DNA of 64,000 nt from Verrucomicrobiota bacterium (GCA_023399155.1 JAEWQP010000002.1:124001-188000); one strand, 5' to 3'. Positions 52,833 to 61,417 are shown, numbered from the stretch's first letter. Translations and numbers: made by a program. Notes: a model not told the origin generated them from the letters alone.

Positions 52833-54353
52833 ATGAACGTGAACGTCCCCGAGACCATCCTTCCCCTCGCCGCAGTCGGCGTGCTCGCCGTCCTTGTTTT
52901 CGGCGTCTTCGTGTCGCTGATTTCCCGGTACAAGCGCTGTCCGTCGGACAAGGTCCTCGTCGTCTACGGCAAGGTCGGCGGCGGCAAGTCCGCCCGCTGT
53001 CACCACGGCGGCGCTGCGCTCATCTGGCCGGTGATCCAGGACTTCCAATACCTCGACCTCACACCGATTCCGATCGAGATCAAGCTCGAGGGCGCGCTCT
53101 CCAAGCAGAACATCCGCGTCAACACGCCCTCGTCGTTCATGGTCGGCATCTCCACGGAGCCGGGCGTGATGGAAAACGCCGCCGAGCGCCTGCTCGGCCT
53201 CGGGCTCGACGAGATCAAGGATCTCGCCCGCGACATCATTTTCGGTCAGATGCGCGTCGTGATCGCCACGATGAACATCGAGGAGATCAATGCCGACCGC
53301 GACAAGCTCATCGCCAACATCTCCACGGGAGTCGAGGTCGAGTTGAAGAAGGTCGGGTTGCGCCTGATCAACGTCAACATCCAGGACATCACCGACGCCT
53401 CCGGCTACATCGACGCGCTCGGGCGCGAGGCCGCCTCGAAGGCGATCAATGAGGCGAAGATCAAGGTCGCGCTCGCCGATCGCGACGGCCAGATCGGCGC
53501 CGCCGACGCCCACCGCGACCAGCGCGTGCGCGTGGCGGAGGCCAACGCCACGGCGGTGCAGGGCGAGAATCGCTCGAAGGTCGAAGTCGCCAACTCCGAT
53601 GCCACCCGACGGGAACAGCAGGCTGAAGCCGAGCGCAAGGCCACCGCCGCCGAAAAGGTCGCCACGGCCAAGGCACTCGAGGAGGCCTACGCCTCCGAGC
53701 AGCGCGCGGAGAAGCAGCGTGCGGAGCGCGACAAGGCTACGCAGTTCGCCAACACCGTCGTGCCGGCCGAGATCGCCCGGGAAAAGCAGATCGTCGACGC
53801 GGAGGCCGAGGCTGAGCGCGTGCGCCGCACCCAGAAGGGCGAGGCCGACGCGGTCCGCCTGATCAAGCAGGCCGAAGCCGATGGCATCAAGCTCGTGCAG
53901 TTTGCCGAGGCCGATGGCCTGCGCGCCAAGCTCACCGCCGAGGCCGACGGCATCCGATTGAAGCTCCTCGCTGAGGCCGAAGGCACTGAGGCGCTGCTCA
54001 AGAAAAAGGCCGAGGGCTTTCGCGAACTGGTCACCACGACCGGTTCCGCCGAGGCGGCGCGCAGCCTCCTCGTCACGGAGCAGTTGCCTGCATTGGTCCG
54101 CGAGCAAGCCGCGGCGATTTCCAACCTCAAGATCGACAAGGTCACGGTCTGGGACTCCGGCAAGCATGGTGCGGACGGGAAGACGTCGACCGCGGGCTTT
54201 GTATCCGGATTGATGGGAGCACTTCCGCCGCTGCATGAACTCGCCGGCAATGTCGGAATCAAGATGCCGGCGTTCACAGGGGAGTTGCAGGTGGAGACGC
54301 CGGCTGCGCCCTCTCTCGCGTCGATCCGCGCCGCGGACGAGAAGAAGAACTGA
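52833..54353 (+). CDS. floT: Flotillin / SPFH-domain protein
   Basis: The 506-residue protein has an N-terminal membrane anchor (LPLAAVGVLAVLVFGVFVSL), an SPFH domain (about 30-210), a long coiled-coil rich in Ala and Glu (210-390), and the flotillin C-terminus. The segment around residues 345-390 consists of EADG-headed ~11-residue repeats (QAEADGIKLVQF, AEADGLRAKLT, AEADGIRLKLL), typical of YuaG/FloT. Flotillins scaffold membrane microdomains. It forms an operon with the NfeD-like gene. Confidence 0.93.
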   Translation: MNVNVPETILPLAAVGVLAVLVFGVFVSLISRYKRCPSDKVLVVYGKVGGGKSARCHHGGAALIWPVIQDFQYLDLTPIPIEIKLEGALSKQNIRVNTPSSFMVGISTEPGVMENAAERLLGLGLDEIKDLARDIIFGQMRVVIATMNIEEINADRDKLIANISTGVEVELKKVGLRLINVNIQDITDASGYIDALGREAASKAINEAKIKVALADRDGQIGAADAHRDQRVRVAEANATAVQGENRSKVEVANSDATRREQQAEAERKATAAEKVATAKALEEAYASEQRAEKQRAERDKATQFANTVVPAEIAREKQIVDAEAEAERVRRTQKGEADAVRLIKQAEADGIKLVQFAEADGLRAKLTAEADGIRLKLLAEAEGTEALLKKKAEGFRELVTTTGSAEAARSLLVTEQLPALVREQAAAISNLKIDKVTVWDSGKHGADGKTSTAGFVSGLMGALPPLHELAGNVGIKMPAFTGELQVETPAAPSLASIRAADEKKN

Positions 54354-54484
54354 GGCGAATGCTCGCACCGGGCAGGTGAAGCGTGACCTCCGGGCGCGCT
54401 TCTGATCTTGGCTGCAGCATCGCCGGGCGCGCCGTCGGGCCGCCTCTTCGCGCGGACTCGCGCGGAGCGCCCGGAGGGGGTTCG

Positions 54485-55129
54485 CTACCAGGAGGTCACA
54501 GGCGTCTGCCCGTCGCCGGCGGAATAGAAGGCGACGCCCGCGCGGATGCGGTTGGCTTGCGGTGCCGGGATGGTGAGCCCTCCTATCGTGAGCATCGCGC
54601 CGGGCGCTGAATCGTAGTCGGTCGTGCCCTGCAGATCGATGGTGCTATCGAGATTCCGATCCATGAGCACACCGATGTCGATATTCCCAAAGGCATCCTG
54701 AATCAGTCCGTTGGCGTTTAACTCGTCCGATCCGAAGCTGCAGAATGCGATCCGCTTTGGATTTTGGCGGTGCGGTGCGGACGGGGCCGTGCTGGTCGTC
54801 GGCAGTGGTTCACCATTTCGAAGGCGTGCGGTCAGCGTATCGTGAAAGGTGTGTTCGCTCCCAAGACCGGCGGAGCTTTCAGGGTTCACGCGGTTGGCTG
54901 CGAACACCGGATAATACCCATACTCCTGCCGGAACTGCTCGATCGCGGCGGACCATTGGCTGAACTGCACCCGTGTTTTCGCACGCTTGGCACTTCGTTG
55001 TGCGCCACCGACCGCCGGGATGATGATCGCCATGAGAATGGCGATGACGGACACCGCCATCAGCACCTCGAGCAATGTAAACCCTTGGGTGCGAGTGGCT
55101 GAGCGAGAAACTGGGCGGCGCAACAGCAT
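54485..55129 (-). CDS. Type II secretion/pilin-like prepilin (GspG-like)
   Basis: The 214-residue protein has the class III leader TRTQGFTLLEVLMAVSVIA, with cleavage predicted after the Gly before Phe and Glu at +5. A hydrophobic helix and a soluble region follow (FRQEYGYYPVF, NIDIGVLMDRNLDSTIDLQG). It resembles pseudopilins of T2SS or type IV pilus-like systems in Verrucomicrobia. No other secretion gene is adjacent; the other pilin-like genes lie 6 kb downstream. ATG 55129 is the first before the leader. Confidence 0.85.
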   Translation of the reverse strand: MLLRRPVSRSATRTQGFTLLEVLMAVSVIAILMAIIIPAVGGAQRSAKRAKTRVQFSQWSAAIEQFRQEYGYYPVFAANRVNPESSAGLGSEHTFHDTLTARLRNGEPLPTTSTAPSAPHRQNPKRIAFCSFGSDELNANGLIQDAFGNIDIGVLMDRNLDSTIDLQGTTDYDSAPGAMLTIGGLTIPAPQANRIRAGVAFYSAGDGQTPVTSW

Positions 55130-55402
55130 TGGGGGGTGGGCCACGCGAGCACAGCGGGTTTCGCTTCCCAGCGCAAGCCCGGGCCGGTCCCCTCCCAAGC
55201 ACGGTTCCCTGAAGCCGCGCGTCTGGTCCGCCTGCCGCGGGCGACTTTCGCGTCAGGCGAGCGTCACATGAGCCGTTGCGCGGGCGGTCCATTCCACGGC
55301 GGGTTGTCTGCCATCCGATCATTCGTGGCGCGACACGCGAACGGCCAAAATCCCGCTTTACACCGCTACGGGCGGCCCATCTACTGATCGTTTCCAGTCG
55401 TT

Positions 55403-55600
55403 ATGCAAAAGACCAAGAAATCCGTGGCCAAGCGGTTCAAGCTGACCGCCAAGGGGAAACTCGTCCGTCGTTCCCCTGGCAGCCGGCACCTGCTCGCCCA
55501 CAAGTCCTCGAAGCAGAAACGGCGTCTCGGCAAAGACAAGCTCGTGGCCAAGGGTCACGCGGAAGAGTTGCTGAAGTGCCTGCCGTTCGGCCTGGCCTGA
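55403..55600 (+). CDS. rpmI: 50S ribosomal protein L35
   Basis: The 65-residue, Lys/Arg-rich protein begins MQKTKKSVAKRFKLTAKGKL and has RRSPGSRHLLAHKSSKQKRR, the L35 signature. It is a component of the large ribosomal subunit. In many bacteria infC precedes rpmI; here the upstream 200 bp hold no infC and the next gene is a divergent prepilin. It is followed by rplT after 115 bp. Confidence 0.96.
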   Translation: MQKTKKSVAKRFKLTAKGKLVRRSPGSRHLLAHKSSKQKRRLGKDKLVAKGHAEELLKCLPFGLA

Positions 55601-55715
55601 TCCGGTGGATCAGCGTCGCGCCGCACGTCATCTGTCCTCGAAAATACCAACTGCGCCGATCGGGTAACATTCATTCTGGCGACCTGCCGGTGCCCAAACA
55701 CACGAACTAACAAAC

Positions 55716-56096
55716 ATGCCAAGAGTCACCAACGCTCCCGCCTCCCGCCGCCGTCGCAAGAGGGTCCTCGGCGAGGCCAAGGGTTACTTCGGTAACAAGT
55801 CCAAGCTCTATCGCTATGCGATGGAGGCCGTGAATCACGCGCAGCAGTACGCCTACCGCGACCGCCGCGCCAAGAAGCGCACCTGGCGCTCGCTCTGGAT
55901 CGTCCGCATCAACGCGGGCTGCCGCGCCGCCGGGATCACCTACTCGCGCTTCATCGAGGGTCTGAATGCCGCGGGCATCACGCTCGACCGCAAGGTCCTC
56001 GCCGACATCGCGGCGCGCGATGAAGCCGGTTTTGCGACGCTCGTCGACAAAGCCCGGGCTGCGCTCAAGACGAAGACCGGCGCTGCCGCTTCCTGA
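55716..56096 (+). CDS. rplT: 50S ribosomal protein L20
   Basis: The 126-residue protein opens MPRVTNAPASRRRRKRVLGE and has AKKRTWRSLWIVRINAGCRA and GITYSRFIEGLNAAGITLDR, standard L20 blocks. L20 is an early assembly protein of the 50S subunit and in several bacteria represses translation of the rpmI-rplT mRNA. The normal order rpmI-rplT-pheS-pheT is preserved. A terminator follows, so pheS needs its own promoter. Confidence 0.97.
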   Translation: MPRVTNAPASRRRRKRVLGEAKGYFGNKSKLYRYAMEAVNHAQQYAYRDRRAKKRTWRSLWIVRINAGCRAAGITYSRFIEGLNAAGITLDRKVLADIAARDEAGFATLVDKARAALKTKTGAAAS

Positions 56097-56154
56097 CGGA
56101 AGCCAGTCGCCACCGCACGCGGGCCCCACATCAACGGCCCGCGCACACTTTGCC

Positions 56155-56191
56155 AAAGGACGGGCCTGCAAAGGTCCGTCCTTTTTCTTTT
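56155..56191 (+). terminator. Rho-independent terminator after rplT
   Basis: AAAGGACGG and CCGTCCTTT pair, extended inward by four more pairs (one G-U), to a GCAA tetraloop; TTTTTCTTTTC follows. This is a strong intrinsic terminator that separates rpmI-rplT from pheS. Confidence 0.93.
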
Positions 56192-56206
56192 CAGACTCCG
56201 AGTTTT

Positions 56207-56366
56207 AACCACAGAGGCCACAGAGAACACAGAGGTCTGGGGTAGGGCGAGGCCTCCGGCCGAGCCGCGATCTCGGACCTCGCACGCGCGCGGCTCGGCC
56301 AGAGGCCTCGCCCTACCTTCAACCAATCACCCGCCTTTCTCCGTGCTCTCTGTGTCCTCTGTGGTT
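56207..56366. repeat. Nested palindromic element between rplT and pheS
   Basis: Outer arms AACCACAGAGGCCACAGAGA (from 56207) and their inverted form CTCTGTGTCCTCTGTGGTT (ending 56366) enclose inner arms GGTAGGGCGAGGCCTCCGGC (56241-56269) and the inverse at 56289-56317, identical except for one base. The 160-bp unit could fold into a long cruciform. A similar composite follows pheT at 60448-60595. Confidence 0.85.
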
Positions 56367-56417
56367 CAATCCTGCCTTTCGTCCGTTCACTTTCGTTAGC
56401 GAACTCGTTCGTCCGCC

Positions 56418-57467
56418 ATGCAAGCCCAACTCCAGGAACTGATCGCCCGCGCCCGTGCCGAAGCCTCCGCGCTAAAAACGCGTCCCGCCTTCGAGGCCTG
56501 CAAGGCCTCGCTCGTCGGCCCCCACGGCAGCCTTACCGGCATGATGAAGACGCTCGGCCAGCTCCCGAAGGAGGAGCGCCCGGCCGCCGGCAAGATGATC
56601 AACGAGGCGAAGGTCGCCGTGCAGGCCATTCTCGACGAAGCCCTGCGCGTGATCGAGTCAGCGGAACTCGCCGCCAGACTGGGGCCACCCATCGATCCGA
56701 CGCTTCCCGCCCCGGACCTCTCCCAGGGGCGCCGTCATCCGCTCACGCTCGTGCGCGACGAGATCTGCCGCATCCTCGGCACGCTTGGGTTCACCGTGCG
56801 CGAGGGTCCGGAGGTGGAAACCGAATACTACTGTTTCGATGCGCTCTGCACGCCGGCCGATCATCCCGCCCGCGACGCGCAGGACACCTATTACTTCCCG
56901 GAGCGGACGCGTTTCGGCAACATCTCCAGGAAGGGATCGGGGGAGCAGGAGAAGTATTTGCTCCGCACACACACGAGCAGCGTGCAGATCCGCACGCTCC
57001 TGGCGGAAAAGCCGCCGGTCCGCATCCTGTCGCCCGGCCGCGTGTTCCGTCGTGACAACGCGGATGCGACTCACAGTGCGAACTTCCACCAGATCGAGGG
57101 CCTCGTGATCGACCGCGGCATCACCGTGTGCGACTTGAAGGCGACGCTTGATTACCTGTTCCAATCCCTGCTGGGCCCGGGCACGAAGACGCGTTTCCGT
57201 CCGCACTACTTCGGCTACACCGAGCCGAGCTTCGAGGTCGACTTCGCGGCGACCCATCTGTCGAAGGTCGGCAAGGAATGGATCGAGATCATGGGCTGCG
57301 GCATGGTCGACCCGCTCGTGCTCGAGGAGGTCGGCCTCGATCCAAACGAGTGGAGCGGCTTCGCCTTCGGCCTCGGCGTCGAGCGCATCGCCATGACCCT
57401 CTACGGCGTCGACGACATCCGCCACTTCTACGCCAACGACGTACGGTTCGTGCGGCAGTTCTCCTGA
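56418..57467 (+). CDS. pheS: Phenylalanyl-tRNA synthetase alpha subunit
   Basis: The 349-residue class II synthetase subunit has an N-terminal coiled coil (QAQLQELIARARAEASALKT) and the catalytic core with motif 2 FRRDNADATHSANFHQIEG and motif 3 GFAFGLGVERIAMTLYGVDD. With PheT it forms the alpha2beta2 enzyme that charges tRNA-Phe; the catalytic site is in this subunit. pheT follows, but a 472-bp GxxExxY cassette starts 8 bp after the pheS stop. Confidence 0.97.
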   Translation: MQAQLQELIARARAEASALKTRPAFEACKASLVGPHGSLTGMMKTLGQLPKEERPAAGKMINEAKVAVQAILDEALRVIESAELAARLGPPIDPTLPAPDLSQGRRHPLTLVRDEICRILGTLGFTVREGPEVETEYYCFDALCTPADHPARDAQDTYYFPERTRFGNISRKGSGEQEKYLLRTHTSSVQIRTLLAEKPPVRILSPGRVFRRDNADATHSANFHQIEGLVIDRGITVCDLKATLDYLFQSLLGPGTKTRFRPHYFGYTEPSFEVDFAATHLSKVGKEWIEIMGCGMVDPLVLEEVGLDPNEWSGFAFGLGVERIAMTLYGVDDIRHFYANDVRFVRQFS

Positions 57468-57474
57468 ATGAACC

Positions 57475-57946
57475 TGCACAGAAGGAAACGAAGGTAACGA
57501 AGGGGCCTGATGCATCCACTTTACGAGAAGGCCGACCGATTATCCCATGAGGTGATCGGGGCTGCCATCGAAGTGCATCGCGACAAGGGCCCCGGACTTA
57601 TCGAATCGATCTACGAAAGATGTCTCGTCCACGAGCTCTCACTCCGCGGAGTGAGGACGATCAATCAGAAGATAGTTCGAATCGAATACAAGGGTCTCAC
57701 CTTCGAGGAACCGATGCGTTTCGACGTGCTCGTTGAGGAGTGTCTCCTGATTGAGAACAAATGCGTTGAGAAGATATTGCCCATCCATAAGGCCCAACTC
57801 TTGACCTACATGAAGCTGCTGCAGGTGCCTGTGGGTTTGATCATTAACTACCACTCAGAAGTCATTCGCGGTGGAATCGTCCGCCTGATCCTGCCGGGAG
57901 CGAACCAAGCCTGAACGCCTTCGTTCACTTCGTTTCCTTCTGTGCA
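57475..57946. mobile_element. GxxExxY cassette with 29-bp terminal inverted repeats, between pheS and pheT
   Basis: The left end (57475-57503) begins TGCACAGAAGGAAACGAAGG and the right end (57918-57946) is its inverse, matching at 27 of 29 positions. The only cargo is a 134-codon gene. The cassette begins 8 bp after the pheS stop and ends 15 bp before the pheT ATG. No clean target-site duplication is seen. Base composition is visibly less GC-rich than the flanking genes. The ACAGAAGGA-type ends resemble the CACAGAGG repeats elsewhere in the window. Confidence 0.8.
57510..57914 (+). CDS. GxxExxY protein with PD-(D/E)xK nuclease-like residues
   Basis: The 134-residue protein has the naming motif GLIESIY (Gly29, Glu32, Tyr35). 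Asp72 in MRFDVLVEE, Glu82-x-Lys84 in LIENKC and Gln96-x3-Tyr100 in KAQLLTYMK match the D, ExK and QxxxY residues of RecB-type PD-(D/E)xK nucleases. GxxExxY proteins occur in many copies in some environmental genomes; their role is not established. Here it is the only gene in an inverted-repeat cassette inside the pheST operon, so it must be transcribed with pheS unless it has its own promoter. A nuclease or nicking role in cassette movement is inference; an antiphage or regulatory role is also possible. Confidence 0.9.
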   Translation: MHPLYEKADRLSHEVIGAAIEVHRDKGPGLIESIYERCLVHELSLRGVRTINQKIVRIEYKGLTFEEPMRFDVLVEECLLIENKCVEKILPIHKAQLLTYMKLLQVPVGLIINYHSEVIRGGIVRLILPGANQA

Positions 57947-57961
57947 AAACCGCCTTTCAAA

Positions 57962-60421
57962 ATGAAGTTGTCGCTCAATTGGCTGAAGAACTACGTGCCC
58001 CTGACCGCTTCTGCGGACGAAGTGACCCGCGCGCTCACGTTCCTGGGCTTTGAGGTCGAGGGCGTGCACCGCACCGGGCTCGCGCCGATCGCGAATCTTG
58101 TCGTCGGTGAGATCCTCACGCGCGACAAGCACCCGAACGCCGACAAGCTCTCCGTGTGCACGGTACGCGTCGCGCCGGAAGGCTCCCCCACGCAGATCGT
58201 CTGCGGCGCGCCAAATTGCGATGCCGGCCAACGCGTGCCCGTGGCGCTCCCGGGCTGCGTGCTCGGCGCCGACTTCAAGATCAAGCAGTCGAAGATTCGC
58301 GGCGTGGAGTCCAACGGCATGATGTGTTCCGCGCGCGAACTCGGGCTCGGTGAGGACCACGCCGGACTGCTTGTCCTCTCACCCGAGGCACCGCTCGGTG
58401 CGCCTGTGCACGAGGTGCTTGGCGCAGGCGATGTGGTCTTCGATGTGGAAGTCACGCCGAACCGTCCGGATGCGCTCTGCCACCTCGGAATGGCGCGCGA
58501 ACTGGCCGCGTGGTTCAAACTTCCACTCAACTATCCGGTGACCCACTTCAGTGCCCCCGGGGCCGATGTGGCGACCGCCGGGACCGCGATCCTCGGGGAC
58601 GTGAAGGTCGTCGACGACGAGGCATGCCCGCTTTATACCGCGCACATCGTCCAGGGCGTGAAGATCGGACCGAGTCCTGAATGGCTGCAGCAGGCGCTCA
58701 CCGCTGTCGGACTCCGGCCGATCAACAACGTGGTCGACGTCACGAACTACGTCCTGCTCGAGACCGGCCAGCCGCTGCATGCCTTCGATGCAAAGAAGAT
58801 CCGCGGCAACCGGCTGGTCATCCGGCGCGCCACTGACGGCGAAAAGCTCGTCACGCTCGACGGCAAGGAGCGCACGCTATCGCATGCCAACCTCGTGATC
58901 GCCGATGCCGAACGCGCGCTCGTCGTCGCGGGTGTGATGGGCGGTGCGGACGCCGAGGTGGACAGCACGACCGTCGATCTCGTCCTCGAGGCCGCATACT
59001 TTCGTCCCACCGGCATCCGTCGCACCTCGAAGCAGATCGGGCTCTCGAGCGACAGCTCCTACCGTTTCGAGCGCGGGGTGGACCCGCGGGGCGTCATGCC
59101 AGCGGCACGACGAGCCATCGACCTGATCCTGCAGACCGCCGGTGGTCGCGTGCTGGGTCCCGCCCATGTGGCCGGCTCCGAGCCGACGACAGTGACGGAA
59201 ATCACGCTCAAGCCTGATTATGTCCGCGAGCGCTGCGGTTTTGAAATCAGCGACGCCGATCAGCGCGAGACCCTCGAGCGGCTTGAGCTCAACGTCTCGC
59301 ACGAAGTGGCGGATGACGACGGGCGCCTGTCGTGGACCATATCCATCCCGAGTTGGCGGGGCGACCTCGAGCGCCCCATCGACCTGGTCGAGGAGATCCT
59401 CCGCGTCTACGGCACGGAAAGGATACCCAGCACGCGACCGGCCGTGCGTGCGGTGGTCGCCTCAGATGACCCCGTGGCGGTCTTCGTGCGCAAGGCGGCG
59501 GGAGTGCTTGTCGGCCAGGGATTCACCGAGGCGGTCAACTACACGTTGCGCTCAGCGGCTGAACTCGACCGCTGGGCCGCCAAAGCAGCGGCTGAGGAGT
59601 TGCGCCTCGCCAATCCGCTCGCCGAGGACCAGTCGCATCTTCGCCGATCCCTGGTGCCCGGCCTGCTCGAGACGATCCGGTTCAACCAGGCCCGGCAGAA
59701 TACGGAGACTCGATTCTTCGAGACGGGCCGGACCTTTCGTGAGGTCAACGGTGCGGTCTATGAACTGGTCTCGGCGGCATTCGTGATCGCACAGCCTGAG
59801 GCGGTGCGCGGCTGGAAGTTGCGCGAGCCGGTTGACTTCCACACAGCCAAGCGGCTCGTGCTGGATCTTGCGGCGGCCGCGGGGGCGGTGCTGCGCGATG
59901 ACGATTTTCGGGCTGTCTCAGCCGGCAGCGTGGCGTGGCAGGAAGGCCACTCGGCGGAGGCCGGGAGTTTCAAGTCCGGCTGCGAAGCGCGCCTGGGGCT
60001 TGTGAACCTCGCACTCACCCGCGCGGCGGGTATCGACGGCCCTGTGCTCGCCGGCCTTGTCGAGGTCCTTCCCGACACGCTGCGGCAGGCGTCGGGCCCG
60101 GTCCGCTACAAGGCGGTGAGCACTTTCCCGGCGGCGACGCGCGATCTGGCGCTCATCGCGGACGAGTCGGTGCCAGCCGCCCAGGTACAGACGGCGCTTA
60201 CGAAATCCGCGCGCAAGGCGCTCAACAACGCCTTCGCGCTCGAACGCGTGGAGTTGTTCGACCTGTATCGCGGCTCCGGCCTGCCGGAAGGCAAGAAGAG
60301 CCTCGCATTCGGCCTGGTCTTTCGCGCCGCCGACCGGACCTTGACAGACGATGAGGTCAACAAGGTCTTCGCCGCCGTGCAGCAGGACATCGAGGCCGCC
60401 GGTTATCCGGTGCGCCGGTGA
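57962..60421 (+). CDS. pheT: Phenylalanyl-tRNA synthetase beta subunit
   Basis: The 819-residue protein has an N-terminal tRNA-binding EMAP-like domain (LVVGEILTRDKHPNADKLSV), the B3/B4 editing domain, a B5 domain (LKPDYVRERCGFEISDADQR) and a C-terminal FDX-ACB anticodon-binding domain (VRYKAVSTFPAATRDLALIA). With PheS it forms the synthetase; this subunit also hydrolyses Tyr-tRNA-Phe. The length is normal (E. coli 795). The ATG at 57962 is 15 bp after the GxxExxY cassette. Confidence 0.97.
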   Translation: MKLSLNWLKNYVPLTASADEVTRALTFLGFEVEGVHRTGLAPIANLVVGEILTRDKHPNADKLSVCTVRVAPEGSPTQIVCGAPNCDAGQRVPVALPGCVLGADFKIKQSKIRGVESNGMMCSARELGLGEDHAGLLVLSPEAPLGAPVHEVLGAGDVVFDVEVTPNRPDALCHLGMARELAAWFKLPLNYPVTHFSAPGADVATAGTAILGDVKVVDDEACPLYTAHIVQGVKIGPSPEWLQQALTAVGLRPINNVVDVTNYVLLETGQPLHAFDAKKIRGNRLVIRRATDGEKLVTLDGKERTLSHANLVIADAERALVVAGVMGGADAEVDSTTVDLVLEAAYFRPTGIRRTSKQIGLSSDSSYRFERGVDPRGVMPAARRAIDLILQTAGGRVLGPAHVAGSEPTTVTEITLKPDYVRERCGFEISDADQRETLERLELNVSHEVADDDGRLSWTISIPSWRGDLERPIDLVEEILRVYGTERIPSTRPAVRAVVASDDPVAVFVRKAAGVLVGQGFTEAVNYTLRSAAELDRWAAKAAAEELRLANPLAEDQSHLRRSLVPGLLETIRFNQARQNTETRFFETGRTFREVNGAVYELVSAAFVIAQPEAVRGWKLREPVDFHTAKRLVLDLAAAAGAVLRDDDFRAVSAGSVAWQEGHSAEAGSFKSGCEARLGLVNLALTRAAGIDGPVLAGLVEVLPDTLRQASGPVRYKAVSTFPAATRDLALIADESVPAAQVQTALTKSARKALNNAFALERVELFDLYRGSGLPEGKKSLAFGLVFRAADRTLTDDEVNKVFAAVQQDIEAAGYPVRR

Positions 60422-60447
60422 GCCGTCGTCGCAGGCCTCGTGATTTG

Positions 60448-60595
60448 AACCACAGAGGACACAGGGGGCACAGAGGAGATCGCAGGTAGGGCGAGGCCTC
60501 CGGCCGAGCCGCGGACAGGACCCGTGGCGGAAGCGGAATGGGCTCGGTCGGGCGCCTTCACCGGCCCCATGTCAGCTCTGTGCCCTCTGTGGTTC
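60448..60595. repeat. Partly decayed nested palindrome after pheT
   Basis: GAACCACAGAGGACACAGGG (from 60448) and CTCTGTGCCCTCTGTGGTTC (60576-60595) are outer arms. GGTAGGGCGAGGCCTCCGGC (60485-60513) is the left inner arm; the right inner arm survives only as GGGCTCGGTCGGGCG near 60540. The same design as 56207-56366 brackets the other side of the pheST block. Confidence 0.8.
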
Positions 60596-60616
60596 CGTTC
60601 GGTCTGCGACTCGCCC

Positions 60617-61417
60617 TCACTCGATCGGGAACTTCGCCGGATCGAGCGCGATCTTCGGGAACGACAGCTTGAGCGCGCGGAGGTGCTCGGCGATCACCGA
60701 GGCCACGATCAGATTGCGCAGCCACTTGCGATTGGCCGGCACGATGTACCAGGGTGCGTGGGGCAGTGAGGTGCGTCGCAGCGTCTCGGCGTTGGCGAGC
60801 AGGTAGTCGTCCCATTGCTTGCGGGCGAGAAGATCGGCCGGTTCGAACTTCCAGCGCTTTGCCGGCTCGTGCAGGCGCGAGAGAAGCCGCCGCTTCTGTT
60901 CGTCGCGGTCGATGTGAAGGAAGAACTTGAAGATGATCGTACCTTCATCGGCGAGCATGCGTTCGAATGCCGTGATGTGGTCGTAGCGGCGCTGCCAGAC
61001 GGTCCTCGGCCTGAGTCCCTGGACGCGCACGGCGACGATGTCCTCGTAGTGGCTGCGGTCGAAGACGACCATCTCGCCGTTGGCGGGGGCGCGCGCATGG
61101 ATGCGCCACAGGTAATCGTGGGCAAGCTCCTCGGCGGTTGGCCGCTTGAAACTGGCGACCGTCACGCCCTGCGGGTTTGCGGCCTTGAAGACTGCGCGAA
61201 TCGTCCCGCTCTTCCCGCTCGTATCCATGCCCTGGAACACCACGAGCAGCTTGTGGGTGCGGGCGGCGTAGAACTTCTCCTGAAGTTCCGCGATTTCGGC
61301 CGCGAGCTTCTCAAGGCGGCGCTGCGCGGCCTCCTTTCCCTGCGGGAACAGTTTCGCCTGGTCGGGATCGAGTGTGCGGAGATCGAGCCGGGCCCGGTGC
61401 TTGATCGGTCGGATCAT
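60617..61417 (-). CDS. ppk2: Polyphosphate kinase 2 family protein
   Basis: The 266-residue protein has the PPK2 Walker A KLLVVFQGMDTSGKSGTIRA and Walker B EMVVFDRSHYEDIVAVRV, and the C-terminal WYIVPANRKWLRNLIVASVI. PPK2 enzymes transfer phosphate from polyphosphate to nucleoside mono- or diphosphates. The length and single domain fit class I or III PPK2. ATG 61417 begins MIRPIKHRARLDLRTLD. The gene is convergent with pheT. Confidence 0.92.
   Translation of the reverse strand: MIRPIKHRARLDLRTLDPDQAKLFPQGKEAAQRRLEKLAAEIAELQEKFYAARTHKLLVVFQGMDTSGKSGTIRAVFKAANPQGVTVASFKRPTAEELAHDYLWRIHARAPANGEMVVFDRSHYEDIVAVRVQGLRPRTVWQRRYDHITAFERMLADEGTIIFKFFLHIDRDEQKRRLLSRLHEPAKRWKFEPADLLARKQWDDYLLANAETLRRTSLPHAPWYIVPANRKWLRNLIVASVIAEHLRALKLSFPKIALDPAKFPIE

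Noticed and set aside
57475..57946. Insertion sequence with a transposase
   Set aside because: The protein is not a transposase family member and no target-site duplication is clear; described instead as a GxxExxY cassette.
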